A stretch of DNA of 64,000 nt from Pseudomonadota bacterium. Its GTDB lineage: Bacteria; Pseudomonadota; Gammaproteobacteria; Burkholderiales; Rhodocyclaceae. This document shows positions 42,118 to 52,915 of this stretch, one piece after another; the stretch's first letter is position 1; every line of letters starts with the position of its first letter. The position numbers and the translations under genes are program-made. The notes below the pieces were generated by a model. That model was not told the origin of the DNA. It worked only from the letters and a program-made list of their open reading frames with translations, and did not search any database. The stretch covers positions 62,001-126,000 of the forward strand of contig JAFEFC010000041.1 of the NCBI GenBank assembly GCA_018240785.1, in the 5' to 3' direction.

Positions 42118-44499
42118 ATGAGTCGTTTCATGATTCGCAAGGTCGCCGTTCTCGGCGCCGGCGTGATGGGGGCGCAGATCGCCGCGCATTGCGCCAACGC
42201 CGACGTGCCGGTGCTCCTCTTCGACCTGCCGGCGAAGGAGGGACCGCCCAACGGCATCGTGACGAGATCGCTCGCTTCTCTCGGCAAGCTGGATCCGGCG
42301 CCGCTCGCGGCGAAGGACAGGGCACAACATATCGAAGCGGCCAATTACGCCAGCGACCTGGCGCGCCTGGGCGAGTGCGACCTGGTGATCGAGGCCATCG
42401 CCGAGCGCATGGACTGGAAGCTCGATCTCTATGCGAAGGTCGCGCCTCACCTGAAGCCCGGCGCGGTGTTCGCCTCCAACACCTCGGGCCTGTCGATCGG
42501 GGCGCTCGCCGCCGGCATGCCGCCCGACCGCCGCGCGCGCTTCTGCGGCATCCATTTCTTCAACCCGCCGCGCTACATGCCGCTGGTGGAGCTGATCCCT
42601 GCCGCCGACACCGACGCGGCCATGCTCGACGCGCTGGAGGCCTGGCTCACCACCCGACTGGGCAAGCACATCGTGCGCGCCAAGGACACGCCCAACTTCG
42701 TCGCCAACCGCGTCGGCGTGTTCTCCATCCTGGCGGTGCTGCGCCATACCGCGCGGCTGGGGCTCGGTTTCGACGAGGTCGATCTGCTTACCGGGCCGCG
42801 CATCGGCCGACCCAAGAGCGCGACCTTCCGCACCGCCGACGTCGTCGGTCTCGACACCGTCGCGCATGTCATCGACACCATGCAGGCGACGCTGGCCGAC
42901 GATCCGTGGAGCGGGCATTTCCGCACGCCCGACTGGCTGCGCGCACTGATCGCGCGCGGCGCGCTCGGCCAGAAGGCGGGCGCCGGCATCTACCGCAAGG
43001 AAGGCAAACGCATCCTGGTGCTCGATCTGCACCGGCAGGACTACGTCGACAGCGGCGGCGAAGTCTTCCCCGACATCGAGGACATCCTCAAGCTGCGTGA
43101 TCCGGCGGAGAAGTTTGCCGAACTGGCGGCGCATCCGCATCCGCAGGCGCAGTTCCTGTGGTCGATCTTCCGCGACGTGTTCCATTACTGCGCGGTGCAT
43201 CTGGCCGATATTGCCGACAACGCGCGCGACATCGACCTGGCGATGCGCTGGGGCTTCGGCTGGGCGATGGGGCCGTTCGAGACGTGGCAGGCCGCCGGCT
43301 GGCAAGACATCGCCCGGTTGATCCAGGAGGACATCGACCACGGCCGCGCGATGGCGAAGGTGGATCTGCCTGCGTGGGTGCGGGAGCGTGAGGGCGTTCA
43401 CGCGCCCTCGGGATCGTGGAGCGCGGCCGATGGCGTGCTCAAGCCGCGCACCACGCTGCCGGTGTACCAGCGCCAGCTCTACCCCGACCGCGTGCTCGGC
43501 GAAGCACCGGCCGAGCGCGGCGAAACCCTGTGGGAGAACGGCGGGGTGCGCCTGTGGCGGCGCCCGGATCAGGACAAGGGCATCGGCATCCTGTCCATCA
43601 CTTCGAAGATGCACGCGATCGGCGACGACGTCATGGACGGCATCCTGGAGTCGATCGCGCGCGCGGAAGTCGATCTGGACGGCGTGGTGATCTGGCACGA
43701 GCCGCCGTTCGCTGTCGGCGCCAACCTGCAGCAGGTGGCGCAGGCCTGCCACGCGCAACAGTTCGATCTGCTCGACCGCATGGTGGCGCGCTTCCAGCAA
43801 ACCGCCCTGCGCATCCGCCACGCGCAGGTGCCGGTCGTGGCAGCGGTGCAGGGCATGGCGCTGGGCGGAGGCTGCGAATTCCTGATGCATGCGGCGCACC
43901 GCGTGCTGGCGCTGGAAAGCTACATCGGACTGGTGGAGGCGGGCGTGGGCCTGATCCCGGCCGGTGGCGGCAGCAAGGAGTTCGCCCTGCAGGCCCACGC
44001 GATGGCACAGCGCGCTGCGGGCGGCGATGTCTTCCCCTACATCCAGAACGCCTTCCAGACCATCGCCATGGCCACCGTCGCGAAGAGCGCGCTGGAGGCT
44101 GTGCAGCTCGGGTTTGCCCGCGCCAGCGACGACATCGTGTTCAATGCCGGCGAACTGTTGTACGTGGCGAGCCGCCGCGCCCGCGCGCTGGCCGACGCAG
44201 GCTGGCATCCGCCGCTACCGCAGCGCGCGGTGACGGTCGCCGGCCGCAGCGGCATCGCCACCTGCGAGATGATGCTGCTGAATATGGCCGAAGGCGGGCA
44301 GATCTCGGCGCACGATTACCGCGTTGCGCGCGCCGCTGCCACCGCGCTGTGTGGCGGCGAAGTCGACAGCGGCATGCAGGTCAGCGAGCAGTGGATCCTC
44401 GACGTGGAGCGCACACAGTTCGTCGAGCTGCTGAAGACCGAAAAGACGCAGCAGCGCATCGTGCACATGCTCGAAACCGGCAAGCCCTTGCGCAACTGA
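42118..44499 (+). CDS. FadN-type 3-hydroxyacyl-CoA dehydrogenase / enoyl-CoA hydratase
   Basis: A 793-residue bifunctional beta-oxidation enzyme. The NAD-dependent dehydrogenase comes first (GAGVMG at 13-18; NTSGLSI; HFFNPPRYMPLVE about 145-157), followed by a second C-terminal dehydrogenase domain. The enoyl-CoA hydratase/isomerase fold sits at the C-terminal end (VQGMALGGGCEF about 577-588). This order is the reverse of E. coli FadB and matches Bacillus FadN. Start at ATG 42118 behind GGAGGG. A thiolase follows after 13 bases, forming a two-gene beta-oxidation unit. Confidence 0.92.
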   Translation: MSRFMIRKVAVLGAGVMGAQIAAHCANADVPVLLFDLPAKEGPPNGIVTRSLASLGKLDPAPLAAKDRAQHIEAANYASDLARLGECDLVIEAIAERMDWKLDLYAKVAPHLKPGAVFASNTSGLSIGALAAGMPPDRRARFCGIHFFNPPRYMPLVELIPAADTDAAMLDALEAWLTTRLGKHIVRAKDTPNFVANRVGVFSILAVLRHTARLGLGFDEVDLLTGPRIGRPKSATFRTADVVGLDTVAHVIDTMQATLADDPWSGHFRTPDWLRALIARGALGQKAGAGIYRKEGKRILVLDLHRQDYVDSGGEVFPDIEDILKLRDPAEKFAELAAHPHPQAQFLWSIFRDVFHYCAVHLADIADNARDIDLAMRWGFGWAMGPFETWQAAGWQDIARLIQEDIDHGRAMAKVDLPAWVREREGVHAPSGSWSAADGVLKPRTTLPVYQRQLYPDRVLGEAPAERGETLWENGGVRLWRRPDQDKGIGILSITSKMHAIGDDVMDGILESIARAEVDLDGVVIWHEPPFAVGANLQQVAQACHAQQFDLLDRMVARFQQTALRIRHAQVPVVAAVQGMALGGGCEFLMHAAHRVLALESYIGLVEAGVGLIPAGGGSKEFALQAHAMAQRAAGGDVFPYIQNAFQTIAMATVAKSALEAVQLGFARASDDIVFNAGELLYVASRRARALADAGWHPPLPQRAVTVAGRSGIATCEMMLLNMAEGGQISAHDYRVARAAATALCGGEVDSGMQVSEQWILDVERTQFVELLKTEKTQQRIVHMLETGKPLRN

Positions 44500-44512
44500 C
44501 ACGGAGACGACC

Positions 44513-45712
44513 ATGAGCAGACAGATCCAGGACGCCTACATCGTCGCCGCCTTGCGCACGCCGGTGGGGCGGCGCAACGGCGCCTTCCGCCATGTGCGCC
44601 CCGACGACATGCTGGCGCATGTGCTGCGCACCGTCGTCGCCCAGGTGCCCGGTCTCGACCCGCGCGAGATCGGCGACGTCATCGCCGGCTGCGCGATGCC
44701 CGAAGCCGAGCAGGGCATGAACGTCGCCCGCATCGGCCTGCTGCTGGCCGGCCTGCCTGCCGCGGTGCCGGGGATGACGATCAACCGCTTCTGTGCCTCC
44801 GGCCTGCAGGCGGTGGCCGATGCCGCGGCACGCATCCGCCTCGGCGAGGCCGACGTCATGATCGCGGCCGGCACCGAGAGCATGAGTGCCATGCCGCAGA
44901 TCATGGGCAACAAGGTGAGCATCAACCCCGAGATCTTCGCCCGCGACGAGAACCGCAGCATCGCCTTCGGCATGGGCCTCACCGCGGAAAAGGTCGCGAC
45001 GCAGTGGAAGGTCAGCCGCGAGGACCAGGACGCCTTCGCCCTCGAATCACACCGCCGCGCCTGTGCGGCGATCGCCGCCGGGCAGTTCGCCGGCGAGATC
45101 GCGCCCTACACCGCACGCAGCCATATGCCCGGCGAGGGCGGCGTGGTACGCATCGTCGAGCGTGTGGTGCAGCAGGACGAGGGGCCGCGCGCCGACGCCT
45201 CCGCCGCAGGCCTGGCCAAGCTGAAACCGGTCTTTGCCGCGCGTGGTTCCGTGACTGCGGGCAACAGTTCGCAGATGTCAGACGGCGCCGCTGCGGTGCT
45301 GCTGATGAGCGAAGCGGGGCTGAAGCGCAGCGGGGCGACGCCGATCGCGCGCTTCTTGGCGCATGCGGTGGCCGGTGTGCCACCGGAAGTGATGGGCATC
45401 GGCCCGGTGGAGGCGATCCCGCGCGCGCTCGTTCGCGCCGGGGTCACGCAGGACGACGTGGGCCGGGTGGAACTGAACGAGGCCTTCGCCGCGCAGGCGC
45501 TGGTGGTGATGCGCCAGCTCGGGCTGGACCCGGCACGCGTCAATCCGCAGGGCGGTGCCATCGCGCTGGGTCATCCGCTGGGCGCGACCGGCGCGATCCG
45601 CGTCGCCACCCTGATGGCGGCGATGCAGCGCGACACGAGCCTGCGCTACGGCATGATCAGCATGTGCATCGGCACCGGCATGGGGGCGGCTGGGGTTTTC
45701 GAGCGTGTCTGA
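44513..45712 (+). CDS. fadA: Acetyl-CoA acyltransferase (3-ketoacyl-CoA thiolase)
   Basis: A 399-residue thiolase that cleaves 3-ketoacyl-CoA with CoA. The acylated Cys is C94 (NRFCASGLQA); the His in GGAIALGHPLGATGA (about 345-359) and the second Cys in CIGTGMGAAG (about 384) complete the active site. It is coupled to the FadN-type gene and is presumably its beta-oxidation partner. Degradative specificity is inferred from context; a role in dicarboxyl- or aromatic-derived acyl-CoA cannot be excluded. Confidence 0.93.
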   Translation: MSRQIQDAYIVAALRTPVGRRNGAFRHVRPDDMLAHVLRTVVAQVPGLDPREIGDVIAGCAMPEAEQGMNVARIGLLLAGLPAAVPGMTINRFCASGLQAVADAAARIRLGEADVMIAAGTESMSAMPQIMGNKVSINPEIFARDENRSIAFGMGLTAEKVATQWKVSREDQDAFALESHRRACAAIAAGQFAGEIAPYTARSHMPGEGGVVRIVERVVQQDEGPRADASAAGLAKLKPVFAARGSVTAGNSSQMSDGAAAVLLMSEAGLKRSGATPIARFLAHAVAGVPPEVMGIGPVEAIPRALVRAGVTQDDVGRVELNEAFAAQALVVMRQLGLDPARVNPQGGAIALGHPLGATGAIRVATLMAAMQRDTSLRYGMISMCIGTGMGAAGVFERV

Positions 45713-45757
45713 ACTCGACGCGAACAGGCGATACGTGACAGGCCGTGAGCATCCTGT

Positions 45758-46531
45758 TCAGCGTGTCAGGCGGTAGGCGATCAGGCCCAGCCATTCGTGC
45801 ATCGCATACCAGCCGGCATAGGCGGTATTCTGGCTGGGCAGCAGCGCCAGCATGCGGTCCTTCGATTCGTGGCTGCCCAGCCAGGCGGTCGGAGCGGGCA
45901 CCACGTCCAGGCCCTGGGTGGCGAATTCGGCAAGCGCGCGCGGCATGTGTACCGCGTGGGTGACCAGCAGCACGCGGTGCACGCCCGCTGTCTTCAACTG
46001 CAAGGCCGACAGCCGGGCGTTGTCGCGCGTGTCGAGCGATGTCGCCTCGACCCAGCGCGGCGTGATGCCGAAGTCCTCGACCAGGCTCTGCTTCATCAGC
46101 AGCGCTTCGGCGACGTCGCCGGTCGGCGCGCCGCCGCTCACCAGCACCGGCAAGCCCGTTTCGCGCGCCAGGCGTGCCCCATAGCGCAGTCGCTCGAGCG
46201 CGAGCCGGTTCACCGTCTCGCCGCCGAACTCCGGCGCGTAGTCGCGCTTGCCGGCGCCGAGGATGACGATGGCCTGGGCGCTGCGGGCGACGTCCGGTGA
46301 CAGCAGCGGTGCCTTCTCCAGCGGGTCGAGCAGCAGGCCGACGGCCGGCGGAAATATCAGCAGCAACTGCAGCGCGATGCCGGACCAGGCCAGCCCCAGC
46401 CCAATGCGCGGCCGGCGTCGCAACAGCAACAGGCCCGTCACGATGACGAGGAGCGGCAGCAAGGGCGGCAGCAGGGCCAGCGCGACGAGCTTCTTGAGCC
46501 AGAACAGCAGCAGCGAGGGGTCGAACGGCAT
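45758..46531 (-). CDS. YdcF/ElyC-family membrane protein (DUF218)
   Basis: A 257-residue protein with two N-terminal membrane helices (about 8-30 and 41-62) and a periplasmic DUF218 domain. Motifs: QAIVILGAGKRDYAPEFGGETVNRLALERLRYGARL, LVSGGAP and LLVTHAVHMPRA. ElyC in E. coli affects peptidoglycan/lipid carrier metabolism at low temperature; the biochemical activity of the family is unclear. GATAAT on the minus strand (46560-46565) is a plausible -10. It converges on the thiolase gene. Confidence 0.85.
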   Translation of the reverse strand: MPFDPSLLLFWLKKLVALALLPPLLPLLVIVTGLLLLRRRPRIGLGLAWSGIALQLLLIFPPAVGLLLDPLEKAPLLSPDVARSAQAIVILGAGKRDYAPEFGGETVNRLALERLRYGARLARETGLPVLVSGGAPTGDVAEALLMKQSLVEDFGITPRWVEATSLDTRDNARLSALQLKTAGVHRVLLVTHAVHMPRALAEFATQGLDVVPAPTAWLGSHESKDRMLALLPSQNTAYAGWYAMHEWLGLIAYRLTR

Positions 46532-46665
46532 CGGGTTTGTCCGGGCAGGGGGCGGCCGCTATTATCGGTGCGTTACGTTTTCCTATCGCATCCGATGAGC
46601 CTACCTGTCCGCATCTGCCGCCCGTCCGTGTCGCGCGCAGGCTGTTCCCGCACCGGGCGGGGCGC

Positions 46666-47256
46666 ATGACGGCGAGTCTTCTCGCCGGAGCCGGCGTGCT
46701 GCTGGCGCTGGCCGCGGCGTTCGGCGCGTGGTGGTATGTGCGGGCGCGCGGCCTGGTACCGACGGCCGCCCGATCGTCGGGCGCTGCCGTGAGCTCGCCG
46801 CCGGCCACGCCGGCTGGCAGCGAACCGGAAGACCCTGCCCATGAGCACGGTCAAGGGGATGACAAGGAGGGCGACGAGGGCTTCGACTATGCCCCTGAGC
46901 TGAGGCCGCGACCGGCCCCGCTGGCCGACGAGGCCACGTTCCGCAATGCTTTCGACTGGCAGCACATGCGGCGCGAACTGGAGCGGCTGCAGGCCCGCTG
47001 CGATGCGCAGGATCGGGTCATCGCCGGCCTGCGCGCCGAGGTCGAAGACTTGCGCGATTGCCTCGCGTCGCCGGCGGTGGCCTCCGCGCCGGCGGGCGTT
47101 TCGACCGCGGTTTCCCCCGAGTACGATGCGCCTCTGGTGTATGCGCGACAGGGACTGGATGCCGCGGCCATCGCCGAGCGATGCGGCATCACGCTGGCGG
47201 AAGCCCAGCTGGTGTGCGCGATGGCGGGCGCGCGTCCGCAGACGGGCAAAGGTTAG
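46666..47256 (+). CDS. DUF2802 protein with N-terminal membrane anchor
   Basis: A 196-residue protein. One hydrophobic helix at the N-terminus ([22 protein letters not shown]), an acidic, Pro/Ala-rich linker, a short coiled coil ([31 protein letters not shown], about 105-135) and a C-terminal DUF2802 segment with a helix-turn-helix-like [26 protein letters not shown]. The function is unknown; relatives are found near motility and housekeeping genes. Start at ATG 46666 after GGGCGGGG. The stop codon TAG is part of a TAGAAT hexamer that may be the -10 for ridA. Confidence 0.75.
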   Translation: MTASLLAGAGVLLALAAAFGAWWYVRARGLVPTAARSSGAAVSSPPATPAGSEPEDPAHEHGQGDDKEGDEGFDYAPELRPRPAPLADEATFRNAFDWQHMRRELERLQARCDAQDRVIAGLRAEVEDLRDCLASPAVASAPAGVSTAVSPEYDAPLVYARQGLDAAAIAERCGITLAEAQLVCAMAGARPQTGKG

Positions 47257-47259
47257 AAT
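47254..47259 (+). promoter_or_regulatory. Candidate -10 element of ridA
   Basis: TAGAAT overlaps the stop codon of the DUF2802 gene and lies 41 bases before the ridA ATG. No good -35 match was found, so it is tentative. Confidence 0.35.
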
Positions 47260-47299
47260 CCCGCATTTCCCCAACTCTCCAACTCCCGAGGATGAATCC

Positions 47300-47680
47300 A
47301 TGAGCCGCAGCATCGTATCCACGCCCAACGCCCCGGCCGCCATCGGCACCTACTCGCAAGCGGTGAAGGCGGGCAGCACCGTCTATATTTCCGGACAGAT
47401 CGGCCTCGATCCCGCCTCCATGCAGATGGCCGAAGGCTTCGAGGCGCAGACCGTGCGCGTTTTCGAGAACCTCAAGGCGGTCGCCGAAGCGGCCGGCGGC
47501 TCGCTCGCCGACGCGGTCAAGCTGACGATCTTCCTCACCGACCTGTCCAACTTCGCCAAGGTCAACGAAGTGATGTCGCGCTACTTTGCCGAGCCCTATC
47601 CGGCGCGCGCCGCCGTCGGCGTGAAGGAGCTGCCGCGCGGCGCAGTGGTCGAGGCGGACGCCATCCTCGTGCTGGGCTGA
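47300..47680 (+). CDS. ridA: RidA-family enamine/imine deaminase
   Basis: A 126-residue YjgF/RidA trimeric protein that hydrolyses reactive 2-aminoacrylate and related imines in the cytosol. It has the signature stretches [25 protein letters not shown] and the C-terminal [23 protein letters not shown] with the catalytic Arg (near 105). Start at ATG 47300 behind GAGGAT. It has the typical length. Confidence 0.95.
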   Translation: MSRSIVSTPNAPAAIGTYSQAVKAGSTVYISGQIGLDPASMQMAEGFEAQTVRVFENLKAVAEAAGGSLADAVKLTIFLTDLSNFAKVNEVMSRYFAEPYPARAAVGVKELPRGAVVEADAILVLG

Positions 47681-47750
47681 GGCAGCCTGCGGCGGCGGAC
47701 GGCGCCATGCCTGCCTGAGCCCCATCTGCCGATCGACCTTTCGCTCCACT

Positions 47751-49883
<2,133 letters not shown>

Positions 49884-49906
49884 TGCCGAGTGCAGCGACC
49901 CTGCCA

Positions 49907-49967
49907 GTTGCGTCGTGGCGGGTGATCGCTCCGCAGCCCTCGGAACGATCACCCGCCACGACGCAAC
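49907..49967. repeat. Long perfect palindrome after recG (element D)
   Basis: 22-bp perfect arms (49907-49928 with 49946-49967) and a 17-base loop containing CCGCAGCCCTCGG. The same 13 bases occur in copy B near 7.3 kb. It sits 23 bases past the recG stop and may also terminate transcription. Confidence 0.65.
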
Positions 49968-50008
49968 GGAGCATTGGCACCGAGCTCATGCCCCTGCGTT
50001 GCGCTTGT

Positions 50009-50014
50009 TAGAAT
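50009..50014 (+). promoter_or_regulatory. Candidate -10 element for ubiC-ubiA
   Basis: TAGAAT lies 26 bases before the ubiC ATG. The extended 12-mer TAGAATGCTGCA is identical to that upstream of ybgC (968-979, minus strand). The -35 is weak. Confidence 0.4.
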
Positions 50015-50039
50015 GCTGCACCGCAAATTCAAGCCTCAC

Positions 50040-50609
50040 ATGCGAACCCGCCTTCATCGTGAAACCTGGCTGCCGACGCCGCCGCGCGCTGCCGTGCCGC
50101 CGTCCCTGCGGCCCTGGCTGACCGACCCCGCCTCGCTGACCTCACGCATCCGCGCGCGCTGTACCCGCTTCTCCGTTCGCGTGCTCGCGCAGCACCTTGG
50201 TACGGCGCGGCTCGACGAGGCTGCCTTCCTTGGCCTGCGCCCCGGCGAGCGGGTCTGGGTGCGCGAGGTGCTGCTGATTGCCGACGGCCGGGCGGTGGTG
50301 TTCGGGCGCTCGCTGCTGCCGCGCCGCAACGTGCGCGGCGCCTGGAACCTGTTCCACGGCATGGGCGCCCGCCCGCTGGGAGCGGCGCTGTTCGCCGATC
50401 CGGCGATCAGCCGCTCGCCGCTCACCTGCAAGCGCTTCGATGCGCGTGATGCGCGTTATCATCGGGCCCGTTCCGCGCTCACCTTGCACGACGCGTCGGC
50501 TTCCATGCCGCGCGACGTGTGGGCGCGCCGCTCGCTGTTCCGCCGGCACGGCCGCGTGCTGATGGTGAGCGAGTTCTTCCTGCCCGACATATTCGACCTG
50601 CCCCGATGA
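50040..50609 (+). CDS. ubiC: Chorismate--pyruvate lyase UbiC
   Basis: A 189-residue protein matching UbiC, which removes pyruvate from chorismate to give 4-hydroxybenzoate, the first ubiquinone-ring precursor. Typical elements: RETWLPTPP at the start, [39 protein letters not shown] (about 79-99) and the C-terminal [22 protein letters not shown] with the active-site Glu. Start at ATG 50040; upstream in-frame sequence crosses the candidate promoter. The stop overlaps the ubiA start. Confidence 0.92.
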   Translation: MRTRLHRETWLPTPPRAAVPPSLRPWLTDPASLTSRIRARCTRFSVRVLAQHLGTARLDEAAFLGLRPGERVWVREVLLIADGRAVVFGRSLLPRRNVRGAWNLFHGMGARPLGAALFADPAISRSPLTCKRFDARDARYHRARSALTLHDASASMPRDVWARRSLFRRHGRVLMVSEFFLPDIFDLPR

Positions 50610-51487
50610 CCAACACCATGACACTCAGCGCGAAACTGCCCCATTACGCACGCCTGATGCGGATCGACAAGCCGATCGGCACGCTGCTGCTGCTGTGGCC
50701 GACGCTGTGGGCGCTGTGGATCGCTGCCGACGGCTGGCCGCCGCTGCACGTGCTGGTGATCTTCACCCTCGGCACCTTCCTCATGCGCTCGGCCGGCTGC
50801 GTGATCAACGACTATGCCGACCGCGACTTCGACGGCCACGTCGAGCGCACCCGCAGCCGCCCGCTGGCGACGAAGTCGGTCAGCACGCGCGAGGCCCTGC
50901 TGCTGGCTGCCGGCCTGTCGCTGGTCGCTTTCGTGCTGATCCTGCCGCTCAAGCCGCTGGTGATCTGGCTGTCGCTGCCGGCGCTGTTCCTCGCTGCGAG
51001 CTATCCCTTCACCAAGCGCTTCTTGGCCATCCCGCAGGCCTATCTCGGCATCGCCTTCGGCTTCGGCATCCCGATGGGTTTCGCGGCGATCCTCGGCGAA
51101 GTGCCGGCGATCGCGTGGGTCATGCTGCTGGCCAACATCTTCTGGGCTGTGGCCTACGACACCGAGTACGCGATGGTCGACCGTCCCGACGACCTCAAGA
51201 TCGGCATCAAGACCTCGGCGATCACCTTCGGACGCTTCGACGTCGCCGCGGTGATGCTGTGCTACGCCGCAAGCTTCGGCCTGCTGGCCGCAGTCGGTGT
51301 CGCTGCCGCGCGCGGTCCGTGGTACTTCGCCGGCCTGCTCGTCGCGGCCGCCGTCGCCGGTTACCACTACACGCTGATCCGCGATCGCGATCGCGGCAAC
51401 TGCTTCAAGGCCTTCCGCCACAACAACTGGGTGGGCGCGGCGATCTTCGCCGGCGTCTTCCTCGACGACCTGATACGCGGTATGTGA
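50606..51487 (+). CDS. ubiA: 4-hydroxybenzoate octaprenyltransferase UbiA
   Basis: A 293-residue inner-membrane prenyltransferase with about eight helices, which attaches the polyprenyl chain to 4-hydroxybenzoate. Both Asp-rich motifs that hold Mg-diphosphate are present: NDYADRDFD (about 73-81) and [12 protein letters not shown] (about 187-198). The ATG overlaps the ubiC stop as ATGA, so the two steps are translationally coupled. A second ATG four codons on is an alternative start. Confidence 0.95.
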   Translation: MTNTMTLSAKLPHYARLMRIDKPIGTLLLLWPTLWALWIAADGWPPLHVLVIFTLGTFLMRSAGCVINDYADRDFDGHVERTRSRPLATKSVSTREALLLAAGLSLVAFVLILPLKPLVIWLSLPALFLAASYPFTKRFLAIPQAYLGIAFGFGIPMGFAAILGEVPAIAWVMLLANIFWAVAYDTEYAMVDRPDDLKIGIKTSAITFGRFDVAAVMLCYAASFGLLAAVGVAAARGPWYFAGLLVAAAVAGYHYTLIRDRDRGNCFKAFRHNNWVGAAIFAGVFLDDLIRGM

Positions 51488-51559
51488 GCCTCATGCAACG
51501 ATGACGCGCGTGGCCGGTCAACCGCTAGCGGGCATGTGCCCGCCTCCGAGGAGATCGCA

Positions 51560-51811
51560 ATGAACACGAAGATGCGCATGGTGGCGGGTGCCTTCGCTGC
51601 TCTGCTGTCGTCAGCCGCGTTTGCCTTCCACTGCCCGCAGGAGATGAAGAAGATCGACGATGCCCTGGCGAAAAATCCACCGCTCAGCGCGCAGCAGCTC
51701 GCTGAGGTGAAGGAATACCGTATCAACGGCGAGGTATACCACAAGGCCGGCGAGCATCAGAAGTCGCTCGACACGCTGGAGAAGGCGAAGAAGATACTAG
51801 GTATCCAGTGA
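51560..51811 (+). CDS. Small secreted hypothetical protein
   Basis: An 83-residue protein with a signal peptide ([22 protein letters not shown]) and a short helical mature part of about 60 residues ([19 protein letters not shown] ... [22 protein letters not shown]) with a single Cys. It looks like one TPR-like helical hairpin. A GAGGAGA site precedes the ATG. I do not know its function. It is a single gene between ubiA and pyrF. Confidence 0.8.
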   Translation: MNTKMRMVAGAFAALLSSAAFAFHCPQEMKKIDDALAKNPPLSAQQLAEVKEYRINGEVYHKAGEHQKSLDTLEKAKKILGIQ

Positions 51812-51863
51812 GTTCAGCCGGGGCGTGCCCGCTGCAACGAGCGTGTCTGGGGGCGTTCCGGCT

Positions 51864-51869
51864 TATCAT
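51864..51869 (+). promoter_or_regulatory. Candidate -10 element of pyrF
   Basis: TATCAT lies 28 bases before the pyrF ATG in an otherwise GC-rich gap. No convincing -35. Confidence 0.3.
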
Positions 51870-51896
51870 GGCGGCCGCATTCAACCAGGAGCTCGC

Positions 51897-52733
51897 ATGC
51901 ACTTCATGACCGCCCTGAAGGCCGCCTGGCAGCAGCGCAACAGCCTGCTGTGCGTCGGCCTCGACCCCGACCCCGCCAGGTTTCCGGCCCACCTGCAGGG
52001 TCGCCAGGACGCCATTTTCGAGTTCTGCAAGGCCATCATCGACGCGACGGCCGATCTCGTGTGCTGCTTCAAGCCGCAGATCGCCTATTTCGCCGCCCGT
52101 CGTGCCGAGGACCAGCTCGAGGCGCTGATCGAACACATCCACGCGCAGCACCCCGCGATTCCGGTGATCCTCGACGCCAAGCGTGGCGACATCGGCAGCA
52201 CCGCCGAGCAGTACGTCATCGAGGCCTTCGAGCGCTTCAAGGCCGACGCGATCACGGTCAATCCCTACATGGGCCGCGACTCGGTCGATCCCTACCTGGC
52301 CTACCCGGACAAGGGCGTGATTCTGCTGTGCCGCACCTCCAACCCGGGCGGCTCCGACCTGCAGTTCCTCGAGGTCGAGACGCCCAGGGGCCGCATGAAG
52401 CTGTATGAGCACGTCGCCCGAACCGTCGCCGAGGACTGGAACGCCAGCGGCAACTGCGGCCTGGTAGTCGGCGCCACCTTCCCGGCGGAGATCGCGCGCG
52501 TGCGCGAACTCACCGGTGAAATGCCGCTGCTGGTGCCCGGTATCGGCGCCCAGGGCGGCGACATCGCCGCGACGCTGGCCGCCGGGCGCACGGCGAACGG
52601 CAACGGGCTGATGATCAACTCCTCGCGCGCGATCCTGTACGCAGGAGTCGAGGCGAATGAGGGCGAGGACTTCGCCGAGGCCGCGCGCAAGGTGGCGCTC
52701 GACACCCGGGATGCGATCAACGCGCACCGCTGA
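51897..52733 (+). CDS. pyrF: Orotidine 5'-phosphate decarboxylase (long, type 2 form)
   Basis: A 278-residue OMP decarboxylase that makes UMP, the last step of pyrimidine synthesis. The catalytic Asp/Lys cluster is [10 protein letters not shown] (about 95-104), with LCVGLDPDP near the start and PGIGAQGGD towards the end. The length and the LDPDP...DAKRGDIG spacing mark the longer type 2 subfamily rather than the E. coli type. Start at ATG 51897 behind CCAGGAG. Confidence 0.95.
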   Translation: MHFMTALKAAWQQRNSLLCVGLDPDPARFPAHLQGRQDAIFEFCKAIIDATADLVCCFKPQIAYFAARRAEDQLEALIEHIHAQHPAIPVILDAKRGDIGSTAEQYVIEAFERFKADAITVNPYMGRDSVDPYLAYPDKGVILLCRTSNPGGSDLQFLEVETPRGRMKLYEHVARTVAEDWNASGNCGLVVGATFPAEIARVRELTGEMPLLVPGIGAQGGDIAATLAAGRTANGNGLMINSSRAILYAGVEANEGEDFAEAARKVALDTRDAINAHR

Positions 52734-52777
52734 ATGCGGCGCAATCGGCCGCGACCTTTCGTGCCACGAACGCAGCC

Positions 52778-52800
52778 GTGGGAGTGGGCTTGACCGCGAA
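52778..52800. repeat. REP-like single repeat unit
   Basis: The 23 bases here, containing GGGCTTGACCGCGAA, closely resemble one arm of the palindrome after ubiD (GGGCGTGACCGCGA). No matching second arm is present. It lies in the pyrF-ubiD gap. Confidence 0.45.
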
Positions 52801-52915
52801 GCCTCCGTGCTCAACCGGCCATTTACGACCAGGCCTCCACCCATCGCCCGACCCTGCCGCCGCAGGGGGAGTGGCAGTCATGCGCTGGACGTGGCCAACT
52901 TGTGGAAATCCCTGA

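Noticed and set aside
41995-44208. 737-codon minus-strand frame opposite the FadN-type gene
   Set aside because: Shadow of a gene whose dehydrogenase and hydratase motifs are clear on the plus strand.
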